Source: Oscillospiraceae bacterium
GTDB taxonomy: Bacteria > Bacillota > Clostridia > Oscillospirales > Oscillospiraceae
Direction of reading: 5' to 3'
DNA: 37,367 nt
Assembly (NCBI GenBank): GCA_017449185.1
Contig: JAFSJZ010000008.1
Location: forward strand, 1-37,367
In this document: one piece after another, positions 14,774-23,219 of the stretch
Position numbering within the stretch: the stretch's first letter is position 1
How the letters are laid out: each line of letters begins with the position of its first letter
Notes under the pieces: generated by a model
The model's database searches: none
The model's input: only the letters and a program-made list of their open reading frames with translations
Told to the model about the DNA's origin: nothing
Made by a program: the position numbers and the translations under genes

Positions 14774-16372
14774 TCAGTATGCCTCGTTGTCGGGAATGAT
14801 TTCCAGCGACGGGTCAAGCGGCTCCTCACGGAAGACCGTGCGCATGTACTTGTTGACCTGATCGCGAATGGCCTGACGGGTAAACACGCGCGGATCGCAG
14901 AGGTCGTGGCTGACCCACATGACGTGGATGCCGCGCGCGCGGCCCTGCTCCTCGAACATGCCGTGCATACCGGTGAGCGCTTTGCAGCTCATGTGCTCCC
15001 ACATCATGACGAGATCAGCGTTCATCTGCTCGCACAGCTCCCACAGATCGTCGAGCAGCACCTTGTAGCCGCCGTGGGTGTGGTTGCGCATGATCATCTC
15101 CATGTTCAGCATGGCCATGTCACGGTAGGCCTGCTCGCGGTTCTCGGGCGTGTCCTCGTCGACGATCATGTCGGTGTTGATGACCGAGAGCATGTCCGTC
15201 AGCGGCACGATGCCCCAGCACTGGAGCAGCCAGTAGAGCTGATCGATGACGTACTGCGGCTGCACGCCCCAGATGATCGCGCGGTGGCGGTACTCCTTGG
15301 CGTACATGCGCTTGGCCTTATAGCCCTGCTCGGCCAGCTCGAGGAGCTTGCGGTCGATCTTCACAAACTGCGGATCGCGGCCGGAGTTGCCCATGTAGTT
15401 CGTGTCGTTATAGAGCGAGAAGGCGGCGCCGAAGAACTGCGGGTACGGAGTGGAGTTGATCTCCATCTGCGCGATGCGGCACTTCGTGGCGTAATTCACG
15501 CGCTTGGCGGCAGCGAAGTAGCGATCCCAGTCCCATTTTTCGCCGGTATGCTCCTCGACGAAGGCGATGGCCTTCTTGATCTCGGTGGCGGCGTACTCGA
15601 GCACGTCGGGCTCCTTGTGGCGCAGCGGCGTGGCGAGCTGGAAGGTGGGGATGCCGTACTCGCGCTCAAGGCGCTTGGCGATGATGCCGTTGCCCATCAG
15701 CGAGCCGTCGCAGGTGGTGTTGTTCTGCACCGCGCAGCAGCCGAGCACGCAGAAGTCGTCGTCGATGGAGATGCCTGCCTCGGCCTCGGGCATCGGGCAG
15801 ACGTCGCCGGAAATGCCGTACTCCTGGGCCACGTCGAGGTAATGCATGACGTTGAACTGGTGGAAGATGTTCGAGGCGAACATCGTGGGCACTTCGCGCA
15901 GGATCGTGTGGACCTTATCCTTGTCGAAGCCCATCATGAAGGTGACCATCGAGTTCTCGTCGGTGATGACGCACTTGTCGGAATATTCGGTGTCGTTGCC
16001 GACGCGGCGGTCGCCGCGGAAGCAGTTGGCGATGGCCTGGGTGACGTCGGCGATGACGAAGTTGAAGGAGGTGTGGGCGATGCGCAGCGCCTCGTCGCGA
16101 AGACCGATCGTGAACTTGTCCATGCCGTGCGGGACGAAGAGATAGCTCATCATCCAGCGATAGCGGAGAAAGCCCTTGACGTTGCGCGGGACCATGATGA
16201 AGCGGCCGAGAACGGACAGCAGATACAGCCAGCGGGTATAATCATAGAAGGTGTCCTTCACACCGCGCCACTCGCGGCGTGCGCGGACCTTGAGCTTGTC
16301 GCTGTAGATCTTGCCGGGAGACTCCTCGCCGACGCGCTTTTTGGGATTGATGATCGTTTCTACCGTTTTCAT
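14774..16372 (-). CDS. 2-hydroxyacyl-CoA dehydratase-family large subunit, copy 2
   Basis: The 532-residue paralogue of the 9122-10660 product has the same candidate cluster cysteines, Cys192 (GDVCP), Cys221 (TCDGS) and Cys463 (MSCKA), and the same extra Cys212-Cys213 pair. The N-terminal extension is also conserved: REWRG at 34-38, DTFYD, an aromatic hydrophobic run (about residues 48-62), and RYRWMMSYLFVP at 70-81. The C-terminal EEPLDPSL matches EEPLDPTL of copy 1. Its ATG overlaps the small-subunit stop (ATGA). Conservation of the whole extension between diverged copies implies a shared function beyond the core fold. The substrate is unknown. Confidence 0.85.
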   Translation of the reverse strand: MKTVETIINPKKRVGEESPGKIYSDKLKVRARREWRGVKDTFYDYTRWLYLLSVLGRFIMVPRNVKGFLRYRWMMSYLFVPHGMDKFTIGLRDEALRIAHTSFNFVIADVTQAIANCFRGDRRVGNDTEYSDKCVITDENSMVTFMMGFDKDKVHTILREVPTMFASNIFHQFNVMHYLDVAQEYGISGDVCPMPEAEAGISIDDDFCVLGCCAVQNNTTCDGSLMGNGIIAKRLEREYGIPTFQLATPLRHKEPDVLEYAATEIKKAIAFVEEHTGEKWDWDRYFAAAKRVNYATKCRIAQMEINSTPYPQFFGAAFSLYNDTNYMGNSGRDPQFVKIDRKLLELAEQGYKAKRMYAKEYRHRAIIWGVQPQYVIDQLYWLLQCWGIVPLTDMLSVINTDMIVDEDTPENREQAYRDMAMLNMEMIMRNHTHGGYKVLLDDLWELCEQMNADLVMMWEHMSCKALTGMHGMFEEQGRARGIHVMWVSHDLCDPRVFTRQAIRDQVNKYMRTVFREEPLDPSLEIIPDNEAY

Positions 16373-17568
16373 GCCTTTCCGCCTCCCTGGAGCTTCTTAA
16401 TCTCGACGCTCTCCACAAAGGCCTGCACGCGCGTGCGCAGCTGGCCGACGGAGGAGGCGACGTTGTAGGGCCTGTCGACGGACAGGACCGGATAACCGTA
16501 GTCGGTGTGCAGCATGGACGAGCCGAGCGTACGCTCATAGGCCCAGGGATCGCAGAACTTGACCTGGTTGTAGATCACGCCGTCGGCGCGGTACTCCTTC
16601 GCCAGATCCGCGACATACTGCTTGCGGCCGTAGACCTTGTCCATGCTCATCATGCGCGGGCAATGGCAGTTGCGGATGTAGTGACGGCAGACCTGGCGCA
16701 GCGCGTCCTCCTCATCGTTGAGCTCGATCGGCACACGGCCGGGGTAGGAGCCGAAGCAGAAACGGTCACAGCAGACGTAGGCGCCCTGCTCCTCAATCAG
16801 CTTAATGAAGCCGGAGTCGTCCGTCTCGGAGCCGACGACCAGTACGCGGGCGCGCCATTTCTTGTCGTCCGGCTCGCGCGTGCGGATCTCCTCGAGCGTC
16901 TCCTCAAGCTTGTCGATGATGAGATACTTCGGGCAGACGTAGGTCGCCAGGCACAGCACATGGAACTCGTAGCCCGTGATGCGGGGCTTTTCTTCCTTGC
17001 GGAACTCGCTGATCGCGCGGATCACGCGGCAGACGCGGTTGTGCTCCTCGACCGCCTTGCGGATCGCGGCGTCGGAGGTGTCGATGCCGTACTTTTCCGC
17101 CAGAGGCTTGAGCACATGGTTCGTGCACTGCAGCACGGAGAGATCGATATCGCTTTCGGTGTTTTTAAAAGCGATCTCCATGTACTCGTGGAAGAAGTTC
17201 GGATTCTCCTTGCCCATGGTCTGTAAGAGTTCCATGTTCTCCACGCAGCGGTTCATCATCGTGCAGCCGTCGGGTGTGATGACGCAGTCGGCGAAATTGA
17301 AGCCGCCCTCGATCGCGCGCTCAAGCAGCGCGCGGCTGGGTTCGCAGAGAAGGTTGGTCATGTAATAGGTCGCAATGTCGATCGAGCCGGTGTTCGGCGC
17401 GCTCAGACGGATGGAGACGGCGCGGTCAAGGTTCAGCAGAGGCTCCGGCACGTTCTCGCAGGTGTAGGCGACGCAAATCTTTCCGTCGGCCTTCGCCTGT
17501 TCGACGAGAGCGTTGTCGGCCTGCTGCAGCAGATCCTCGAAATACTGCAGGTACTTCAGATCTCTCAC
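16369..17568 (-). CDS. 2-hydroxyacyl-CoA dehydratase-family small subunit, copy 2
   Basis: The 399-residue paralogue of the 10657-11853 product keeps Cys37 (YTCENVPEPLL), Cys75 (LLCEPSRAL) and Cys339 (KFCDPWAYER) at matching positions. A complete [4Fe-4S] site is therefore predicted. The start codon is GTG at 17568, giving MRDLK as in copy 1, with GAGGGG about eight bases upstream. It heads the second operon behind a promoter closer to consensus than that of copy 1. The two proteins share long identical blocks but differ throughout, so the duplication is old and both copies appear to be under selection. Confidence 0.87.
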   Translation of the reverse strand: MRDLKYLQYFEDLLQQADNALVEQAKADGKICVAYTCENVPEPLLNLDRAVSIRLSAPNTGSIDIATYYMTNLLCEPSRALLERAIEGGFNFADCVITPDGCTMMNRCVENMELLQTMGKENPNFFHEYMEIAFKNTESDIDLSVLQCTNHVLKPLAEKYGIDTSDAAIRKAVEEHNRVCRVIRAISEFRKEEKPRITGYEFHVLCLATYVCPKYLIIDKLEETLEEIRTREPDDKKWRARVLVVGSETDDSGFIKLIEEQGAYVCCDRFCFGSYPGRVPIELNDEEDALRQVCRHYIRNCHCPRMMSMDKVYGRKQYVADLAKEYRADGVIYNQVKFCDPWAYERTLGSSMLHTDYGYPVLSVDRPYNVASSVGQLRTRVQAFVESVEIKKLQGGGKA

Positions 17569-17636
17569 TAATCGATCCCCTCATTTCATCGTGTTGTTTG
17601 GTCTCTCTTGCTGAAAGCGCATGGTAATCCTTATAT

Positions 17637-17665
17637 ATTCTAACAATGCGGCGGGGGACTGTCAA
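17637..17665 (-). promoter_or_regulatory. Promoter of 2-HAD operon 2
   Basis: On the minus strand, a consensus TTGACA (17665-17660) and TAGAAT (17642-17637) are separated by 17 bases. The leader to the GTG start is about 60 bases. Confidence 0.8.
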
Positions 17666-17692
17666 CGCGAAGGGGGATTTTTGTCATTAATG

Positions 17693-18184
17693 TTAAAAGA
17701 GCGCCGCGTTTTTTTGTTCATCATCACAATTCGGATCCAGCAGCAGCGGAACCATGAAACCGTCGGCGGCCGCCGTGTGGATATCGCCGCCGATGAGGCG
17801 GCCGTGCCGGATATAAAGCGTGGCGATCACGCGTCCGTCCCAGCCGGGATAGCCGACGAGATCATAGCTGCAGCACAGACACGGCTTCCCGGCATAGGGA
17901 CGCAGGTCAAAGCCCTGAGCCAGCTGCAGGGCGTTGTAACGCTCCATAACGGCGTCGAAGCTCTCCGGCAGGACCAGGTCCCTGAGTTCCTCGCTCGATC
18001 CGTCCGCCTCATAGCCGAGCGCGGCTAGCCAGGCGCAGCGCCCGGCGGTTTCCGTGAGCCGTGATGAGCCGGTGTGCAGCGCAAAAACGAGCGCCGCAAG
18101 GACGAAAATCAGAACGCCTGCGGCCGCCGCGGCGGAGAAAAGACGCCGCGAAGAATGTGAACAGTTTTCAAACAATTCCTTCAC
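17693..18184 (-). CDS. DUF4830-type single-span membrane protein
   Basis: The 163-residue product has a short cytosolic N-terminus, one hydrophobic helix (about residues 16-36) and an exported domain. The domain reads L-G-Y-E...LPESFDAVMERYNALQLAQG, F-D-L-R-P-Y-A-G-K, then Y-D-L-V-G-Y-P and G-R-L-I-G-G-D-I-H-T. This order matches DUF4830 proteins, which are common in clostridia and uncharacterised. Two nearby cysteines (CLCC) follow GKP. The start is uncertain: the GTG at 18184 has only a weak ribosome binding site and no ATG is available. It is divergent from the pseudouridine synthase gene. Confidence 0.65.
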   Translation of the reverse strand: MKELFENCSHSSRRLFSAAAAAGVLIFVLAALVFALHTGSSRLTETAGRCAWLAALGYEADGSSEELRDLVLPESFDAVMERYNALQLAQGFDLRPYAGKPCLCCSYDLVGYPGWDGRVIATLYIRHGRLIGGDIHTAAADGFMVPLLLDPNCDDEQKNAALF

Positions 18185-18199
18185 CTCAGCCCAAAGCTA

Positions 18200-18228
18200 T
18201 TCATTTTTCGAACGAAATATGCTACAAT
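18200..18228 (+). promoter_or_regulatory. Promoter of the pseudouridine synthase gene
   Basis: TTCATT (18200-18205) and TACAAT (18223-18228) are 17 bases apart. The TTTCG-AA-CGAAA inverted repeat (18206-18217) lies in the spacer and could be an operator. The predicted start near 18235 places all upstream in-frame ATG codons outside the transcript. Confidence 0.55.
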
Positions 18229-18264
18229 GTCGCCATTCTCCGCACGAGAGGGGAGGCGAGCGAC

Positions 18265-18978
18265 ACGGACGCGATCCGCCTGGACAAATACCTCTGCGAC
18301 CTCGGCACGGCGCCGCGGCGCGAAGTCAAACGCATCATCCGCTCCGGCCGCGTGCGTGTCGACGGAGAGACTGTCACCGCCCCGGAGACAAAGCTCGATC
18401 CGCGCAGCGCCTCCGTCACGCTCGACGGGGAGAAGCTTGTCTGGGCGGAGCATCATTACTATATGATGAACAAGCCTGCGGGCGTCCTTACCGCGACGGA
18501 GGACAAACGGCAGAGGACCGTGCTGGACCTCCTCCCGGAAGAACTGCGGCACCTCGGCCTCTTCCCGGTCGGGCGTCTTGACCGCGATACGCGCGGACTG
18601 CTGCTGCTCACGGACGACGGAGAATTTGCCCACCGCGTGATTTCGCCCAAATTCGCAGTCGAAAAAATGTATGATGCATCCGTCTCAGGAACGCCGGACG
18701 AGGCGGACGCTGCCGCTTTTGAGGAGGGACTCGTACTCGGCGACGGGACGCGATGCCGCCCCGCGAGGCTCGAGATCCTGGGGGAGGGGCGCTGCCTCGT
18801 CACCGTGACAGAGGGCAAGTACCATCAAGTCAAGCGTATGCTCGCCTCTCGCGGTAAGCCGGTGACGGCGCTCAAACGCCTCTCGATCGGCGCCCTGCAC
18901 CTGCCGGAAGAGCTGGAAGAGGGCTGCCTCGTCGCACTCGACGAAAATGATTTGTGCAGAGTGTTTATGGTGAGATAG
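18265..18978 (+). CDS. RsuA-family rRNA pseudouridine synthase with a non-standard start
   Basis: The frame encodes an N-terminal S4 RNA-binding domain (IRLDKYLCDLGTAPRREVKR) and a pseudouridine synthase domain with the catalytic Asp106 in VGRLDRDTRGLL. The family isomerises a uridine of ribosomal RNA. Length from 18265 is 237 residues, normal for RsuA/RluB/RluE-type enzymes; which site it modifies is unclear. No ATG, GTG or TTG exists between the promoter and the S4 domain. The strong GAGGGGAGG (18248-18256) is eight bases before ACG at 18265, which would be ATG after a single C-to-T change. An ATC at 18274 aligns with the usual MRLDKYL start but is 17 bases away. The stop codon is TAG. Confidence 0.8.
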   Translation, partial: TDAIRLDKYLCDLGTAPRREVKRIIRSGRVRVDGETVTAPETKLDPRSASVTLDGEKLVWAEHHYYMMNKPAGVLTATEDKRQRTVLDLLPEELRHLGLFPVGRLDRDTRGLLLLTDDGEFAHRVISPKFAVEKMYDASVSGTPDEADAAAFEEGLVLGDGTRCRPARLEILGEGRCLVTVTEGKYHQVKRMLASRGKPVTALKRLSIGALHLPEELEEGCLVALDENDLCRVFMVR

Positions 18979-19064
18979 TCAAAAAAACGCAAGTTTTTCA
19001 GGCGGTTTTTGAGCGTTTGATCTACATATTTTAAAATTTTAACAAAAAATCCTGTTACTTTCTA

Positions 19065-19093
19065 TTGAAAATACCATAAAAATGCGGTATGAT
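19065..19093 (+). promoter_or_regulatory. Promoter of the CdaR-type regulator and perhaps ftsEX
   Basis: TTGAAA (19065-19070) and TATGAT (19088-19093) are 17 bases apart in an AT-rich stretch. No clear promoter is visible between the regulator and ftsE, so read-through is likely. Confidence 0.7.
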
Positions 19094-19152
19094 GCCCAGT
19101 AGACAAAAAGAAAAGGCTTGGCAATTTTGCCATATGCATGGGAGGAAGAAAG

Positions 19153-20253
19153 ATGTCCAGCAGGATTTTTCAGAACGTCATTATTCAGATGAGGGATGCG
19201 CTCGACAGACCTGTCGGCGTGATCGACGACCAAGGCTTTGTCGTCGCCAGCAGCGAGCTGGCAATCATCGGCTCGCGGCTTGATGATTTTCACCTTTACG
19301 AGATCGAGAACGCCCCGCAGCCGCAGCTTTTCACTACCTCCAACAGGACATACTATCCCCTGTCTTCCGGCAGCGGCAGAACAGAGTTCGTCACCTTTGC
19401 CGAGGGCACGGACCAGAATGCAAAGATGATCTGCACGATGGCCTCCGTCGCCTTTAACGAGGCCAAGAACAATTACGAGGAAAAGCACAACAAGGCCGCC
19501 TTTGTCAAGAACATCATCTCCGACAACATCCTGCCGGGCGATGTGTATGTGCGCGCCAAAGAGCTGCACTTTGTCACCGACGAGGTCCGCAGCGTGATCC
19601 TCGTCCGTCAGAGCGAGAACACCGACGGCGCAGCGGTCGAGGTCGTACAGCGGCTCTTCCCCGACAAGCAGAACGATTTCGTCATAAACATCAACGAAAC
19701 CGACATCGCCGTCATCAAGGCCGTTCCCCACGCGGAGGACAGCGAAGAGGCCCGCCGCGCTGCTCACATGATCGAAAAGGCGCTTCGCGATGAGCTGGGG
19801 CTCCGCTGCGTGATCGGCATTTCCACCAACGCCCACCATCTGCGCGAGCTGGCCGACCGCTACAAGGAGGCCCAGGTCGCCATCGACGTGGGCAAGGTCT
19901 TTGAAGAGGGCAAGACCGTCATCTGCTATGAGAGCCTCGGGCTCGGCCGCATCATCTACCAGCTGCCCACGACGCTCTGCGAGATGTTCCTCAATGAGGT
20001 TTTCAAGAAGAATCCCATCGAAACGCTCGACGAGGACACGCTCGAGACGATCAACAAATTCTTCGAGAACAACCTCAACGTTTCCGAGACCTCGCGCAAG
20101 CTCTACGTGCACCGCAACACGCTGGTCTACCGGCTGGAAAAGATCAAGAAGCTCACCGGTCTCGACCTGCGCGAATTCGACCACGCGATCGTCTTCAAGG
20201 TCGCGATGATGGTCAAGAAATATCTCGACTCGCTCAGCACAAACCGGTACTGA
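19153..20253 (+). CDS. CdaR/PucR-family transcriptional regulator
   Basis: The 366-residue protein has an N-terminal putative sensory domain beginning near IQMRDALDRPVGVIDDQGFVV, which resembles the sugar-diacid-recognition start of CdaR. A central GGDEF-like region spans about residues 130-270. The C-terminal PucR-type helix-turn-helix reads NVSETSRKLYVHRNTLVYRL, then EKIKKLTGLDL. Such proteins bind DNA and respond to small molecules or cell state. The ATG at 19153 is chosen because GGAGG sits seven bases upstream; the ATG at 19138 has no site. It stands directly before ftsE with a 67-base gap, so it may control the FtsEX and cell-wall module. Confidence 0.82.
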   Translation: MSSRIFQNVIIQMRDALDRPVGVIDDQGFVVASSELAIIGSRLDDFHLYEIENAPQPQLFTTSNRTYYPLSSGSGRTEFVTFAEGTDQNAKMICTMASVAFNEAKNNYEEKHNKAAFVKNIISDNILPGDVYVRAKELHFVTDEVRSVILVRQSENTDGAAVEVVQRLFPDKQNDFVININETDIAVIKAVPHAEDSEEARRAAHMIEKALRDELGLRCVIGISTNAHHLRELADRYKEAQVAIDVGKVFEEGKTVICYESLGLGRIIYQLPTTLCEMFLNEVFKKNPIETLDEDTLETINKFFENNLNVSETSRKLYVHRNTLVYRLEKIKKLTGLDLREFDHAIVFKVAMMVKKYLDSLSTNRY

Positions 20254-20320
20254 GCGGCCGTCCGCAATACATCGATCCCGATACAAAGAAAGCGACCCAA
20301 AGGGGAGGTAAACACATCGT

Positions 20321-21013
20321 ATGGTTGAGATGAACAATGTAAGCATGGTCTACGAGAGCAGCGGCACCGAGGCGCTCGACAGAGTCAGCTTCTCGATCGA
20401 AGAGGGCGAATTCGTCTTCCTCGTCGGCCCCTCCGGCTCCGGCAAGACCACGCTGATGAAGCTCATCACCGGAGAAGTCCGTCCGAAGAGCGGCAAGATC
20501 ATCGTGAATGACTTTGATATGCGCAAGATCAAACGGCGCAAGCTGCCGAAGGTCAGAAGAACGCTCGGCGTCATTTTCCAGGACTACCGGCTCATCGAGA
20601 ACATGAACGTCTATGACAACGTGGCCTTCGCCATGCGCGTCGTCGGCGCGAGAAGGAGAGAGATCCGCGAGCGCGTGCCCTATGTGCTCGAGCTCGTCGG
20701 GCTCGACGGGCGCGAGAAGCGCATGCCCAACGAGCTCTCCGGCGGCGAGCAGCAGCGTGTCGCCATCGCCAGAGCTCTGGTGAACAACCCGCGTATGATC
20801 GTCGCGGACGAGCCCACCGGAAACCTTGATCCGGCGCGCAGTCTCGAGCTGATGCTGCTCTTTGAAAAAATCAACGACATGGGCACCACGATCGTCGTGG
20901 TCACACATGAAAAGGAACTGGTCAACGCGCTCGGAAAGCGCGTCATCGCCATCGACAACGGCCGTGTGATCAGCGACGGAAAGGGCGGGTATTTCAACTA
21001 TGAGATTGAATAG
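20321..21013 (+). CDS. ftsE: Cell-division ATP-binding protein FtsE
   Basis: The 230-residue ABC ATPase has Walker A GPSGSGKT (residues 36-43), signature LSGGEQQR, Walker B MIVADEPTGNLD and a switch His in VVTHEKE. The order and the short length are typical of FtsE. Together with FtsX it transmits ATP hydrolysis across the membrane to switch on a partner peptidoglycan hydrolase during growth or division. GGGGAGG is 12 bases before the ATG. The gene overlaps ftsX by 14 bases and ends in TAG, which shows that TAG works as a stop in this organism. Confidence 0.95.
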   Translation: MVEMNNVSMVYESSGTEALDRVSFSIEEGEFVFLVGPSGSGKTTLMKLITGEVRPKSGKIIVNDFDMRKIKRRKLPKVRRTLGVIFQDYRLIENMNVYDNVAFAMRVVGARRREIRERVPYVLELVGLDGREKRMPNELSGGEQQRVAIARALVNNPRMIVADEPTGNLDPARSLELMLLFEKINDMGTTIVVVTHEKELVNALGKRVIAIDNGRVISDGKGGYFNYEIE

Positions 21014-21884
21014 AAGCGGTTATCTGATCCGCGAAGGCTTCCGCAGCATCGGCACGCACAGCTTCATGTCTTTCGCAACGGTCACGATCATCATGGCGTG
21101 CCTGATCATCATGGGCAGCGTCACGCTGCTGAGCCTGAATATCGACCGGCTCATCAAGAGCCTTGAGAACCAGAACGAGGTCGTCGCTTTTGTCGACGAG
21201 ACCTATACCGAAGATTCCGCCCGCGCGCTGCAGGGCTCCATCGAGGGCATCGACAACATCAGCTCCGTGGAGTTCATCACCCGCGGCCAGGCCTTCGACA
21301 ACTTCATGGAGAACTATTCCTCCGATCTCTCCGAGGGACTTGACGACCAGGTCCTGCGTGACCGCTACGTCATCCACCTCACCGATATCGCCCGCATGGC
21401 CGAGACGAAATCCGCGCTCGAGAGCATCGAGGGGATCGCCAAGGTCAAGGCGCACCTCGACTATGCCAAGACTTTCATCACGATCCGCAACGTGGTGAGC
21501 GTGGTCTCTCTGGCGCTGATCGCCATGCTGGTGTTCGTCTCGATCTTTATCATGTCCAACACCATCAAGCTGGCCACCTTCGGCCGCCGTGAGGAGATCG
21601 CGATCATGAAGATGGTCGGCGCGTCCAACGGCTTCATCCGTCTGCCCTTTGTGGTCGAGGGTCTCGTCCTCGGCATTCTCGGCGGCGGGCTGGGCTTCCT
21701 GGCCGAGTGGGGCATCTACGAGCTGCTGACCAAAAAGGTCGTCAACAGTGTGGCGGGCAGCTTCCTCGCCGTCATCCCCTTTGAGCAGATCGCTCTGCCG
21801 ATGTTTATCGCCTATATGGGGATCGGCGTGATCATCGGCGCCTTCGGCGGCGTGAACGCCATCCGCAACTATCTTGACGTGTGA
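21000..21884 (+). CDS. ftsX: Cell-division membrane protein FtsX
   Basis: The 294-residue protein has the FtsX layout: an N-terminal cytosolic stretch and span (residues about 20-43), an extracellular domain (about 45-165) that recruits hydrolases, and three further spans. A cytosolic block, ATFGRREEIAIMKMVGASNG, lies between two of the spans. It is translationally coupled to ftsE. Two M23 peptidases with coiled-coil domains follow and are the expected partners, like CwlO or PcsB in other Gram-positive bacteria. Confidence 0.95.
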   Translation: MRLNRSGYLIREGFRSIGTHSFMSFATVTIIMACLIIMGSVTLLSLNIDRLIKSLENQNEVVAFVDETYTEDSARALQGSIEGIDNISSVEFITRGQAFDNFMENYSSDLSEGLDDQVLRDRYVIHLTDIARMAETKSALESIEGIAKVKAHLDYAKTFITIRNVVSVVSLALIAMLVFVSIFIMSNTIKLATFGRREEIAIMKMVGASNGFIRLPFVVEGLVLGILGGGLGFLAEWGIYELLTKKVVNSVAGSFLAVIPFEQIALPMFIAYMGIGVIIGAFGGVNAIRNYLDV

Positions 21885-21926
21885 CCGTCTCGGCGGGACA
21901 ATCCGCCGAAATCGGAGGTTAACGCA

Positions 21927-23219
21927 TTGAACAACAAGAAAATCATTTCCGTCATCGCTATCATCCTGGCGATCCTCATGCTCATCACGCTCGTCGTAGG
22001 GATCCTCCCCGCAAGCGCCTTTGCCGACTCGGACGAGGACTACTCCGTCAACACGCAGGCCAGCCTTGAAGAGCTGCAGGCCCGCAAGGAAGAGCTCTCC
22101 GCCAAGGCGGAGGAGAGCAAAAACAAGATCGCGGAGCTGGAACAGAATCAGGCTGCTTTGATCGAGCAAAAGGCCGTCTATGACGAGCGTGACGCCTACA
22201 TCCGCGAGCAGATCGCCATCACGGACGAACAGATCAAACTCTACCGCGGCCTTGTCGAGGAAAAACAGAAAGAGGTCGAAGCTGCCCGCGATCTGGAGCA
22301 GCGGCAGCTCGAACGCTATCGCACCCGCGTCCGCGCCATGGAGGAAAACGGCGAATACGACATCCTCTCCGTCGTCCTCCATGCAGACAGCCTCAGCCAG
22401 CTGCTTTCCGGCATCGACGACATCCGCGACATCATGGAGAGCGACCGCCGTCTCGAGGAGCAGTATATCGCTGCCCGCGAGGAGCACGAGCGCGTCCAGG
22501 CGGAGTACGAGCAGGAGAAGGACCGCTACGAGGCCGCCATGGCCGAGCTCAGAAACGAACAGGTCGGTCTGAGAGAGGCCATCTGGGAGACGGAAGAGCT
22601 GATGAAAAAGCTCGATGAAGAACTCGAGACCAACGCCGCGGAGTATGAGGCCGCCATGGCCGCGATCCAGACCGCGGATGAGGCGATCGACAACAAGATT
22701 GCCCAGCTCTACGCCGCGTACCTGGCTTCCCTGAACGTGAACGTAAATACCGCCGAGGGAGATCTCTCGCTTGAGACCTCCGACGACGGAGAGACGTATA
22801 TATCCTATTCCGGCGCCAGCGGAACGCTGATGTGGCCCGTCCCGGGCTGCTACAGCGTCAGCAGCGAATACGGCACCCGCACGCATCCGATCACCGGCGA
22901 GGTGAGCAAGATGCACTACGGCATGGATATCGACGGCTACGCGCACGACGGCGGCGATATCGTCGCCTGCGACGGAGGCGTCGTCACCGACGTGGGCTAT
23001 AACAGCGGTTACGGCAACTACATCATCGTCGACCACGGCAACGGCATGCAGACGCTCTACGCCCACATGTCCGGGACCGCCGTCGCGGAGGGGACCACCG
23101 TCGACCAGGGCGAGACGATCGGCTACCTCGGCCAGACCGGCATGGCGACCGGCACCCACTGCCATGTCGAGGTCTTTGTCGACGGCCAGAACGTGGATCC
23201 GGCCGACTACCTCGGCTGA
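21927..23219 (+). CDS. M23 peptidoglycan endopeptidase with coiled coil, copy 1 (FtsEX partner)
   Basis: The 430-residue secreted protein starts with a signal sequence (cleavage near ASA-FAD, residue 31). A long coiled coil follows (about residues 45-265), containing the RYRTRVRAMEENGEYDILSV-type block of PcsB/EnvC-like regulators. It ends with a C-terminal LytM/M23 domain. The zinc site looks complete: His330 and Asp334 in HYGMD, and the H-x-H pair His411 and His413. The start codon is TTG at 21927, eight bases after GGAGG. In this family the coiled coil docks on the FtsX extracellular loop and keeps the enzyme inactive until FtsE hydrolyses ATP. The paralogue follows directly. Confidence 0.88.
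   Translation: MNNKKIISVIAIILAILMLITLVVGILPASAFADSDEDYSVNTQASLEELQARKEELSAKAEESKNKIAELEQNQAALIEQKAVYDERDAYIREQIAITDEQIKLYRGLVEEKQKEVEAARDLEQRQLERYRTRVRAMEENGEYDILSVVLHADSLSQLLSGIDDIRDIMESDRRLEEQYIAAREEHERVQAEYEQEKDRYEAAMAELRNEQVGLREAIWETEELMKKLDEELETNAAEYEAAMAAIQTADEAIDNKIAQLYAAYLASLNVNVNTAEGDLSLETSDDGETYISYSGASGTLMWPVPGCYSVSSEYGTRTHPITGEVSKMHYGMDIDGYAHDGGDIVACDGGVVTDVGYNSGYGNYIIVDHGNGMQTLYAHMSGTAVAEGTTVDQGETIGYLGQTGMATGTHCHVEVFVDGQNVDPADYLG

Noticed and set aside
9122..17568. 2-HAD-like proteins as double-cubane cluster proteins
   Set aside because: These are two distinct subunits per operon, each with the three-cysteine pattern of classic 2-HADs. A double-cubane protein would be a single homodimeric subunit with a different cysteine pattern. 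The CC pair in the large subunit leaves slight doubt.
18206..18217. TTTCGAACGAAA inverted repeat as a LexA/SOS box
   Set aside because: It does not fit the Firmicutes LexA pattern (GAAC-N4-GTTC). It is mentioned only as a possible operator in the promoter entry.
20994..23165. Very long minus-strand open frame opposite ftsX and the first M23 gene (723 codons)
   Set aside because: It is antisense to clear genes, has low-complexity His/Asp/Arg/Val-rich composition and no domain; it is an artefact of high GC and codon bias. The same applies to long frames opposite the symporter (2695-4392), S41-lysS (25924-27999) and the large permease (32202-34697).
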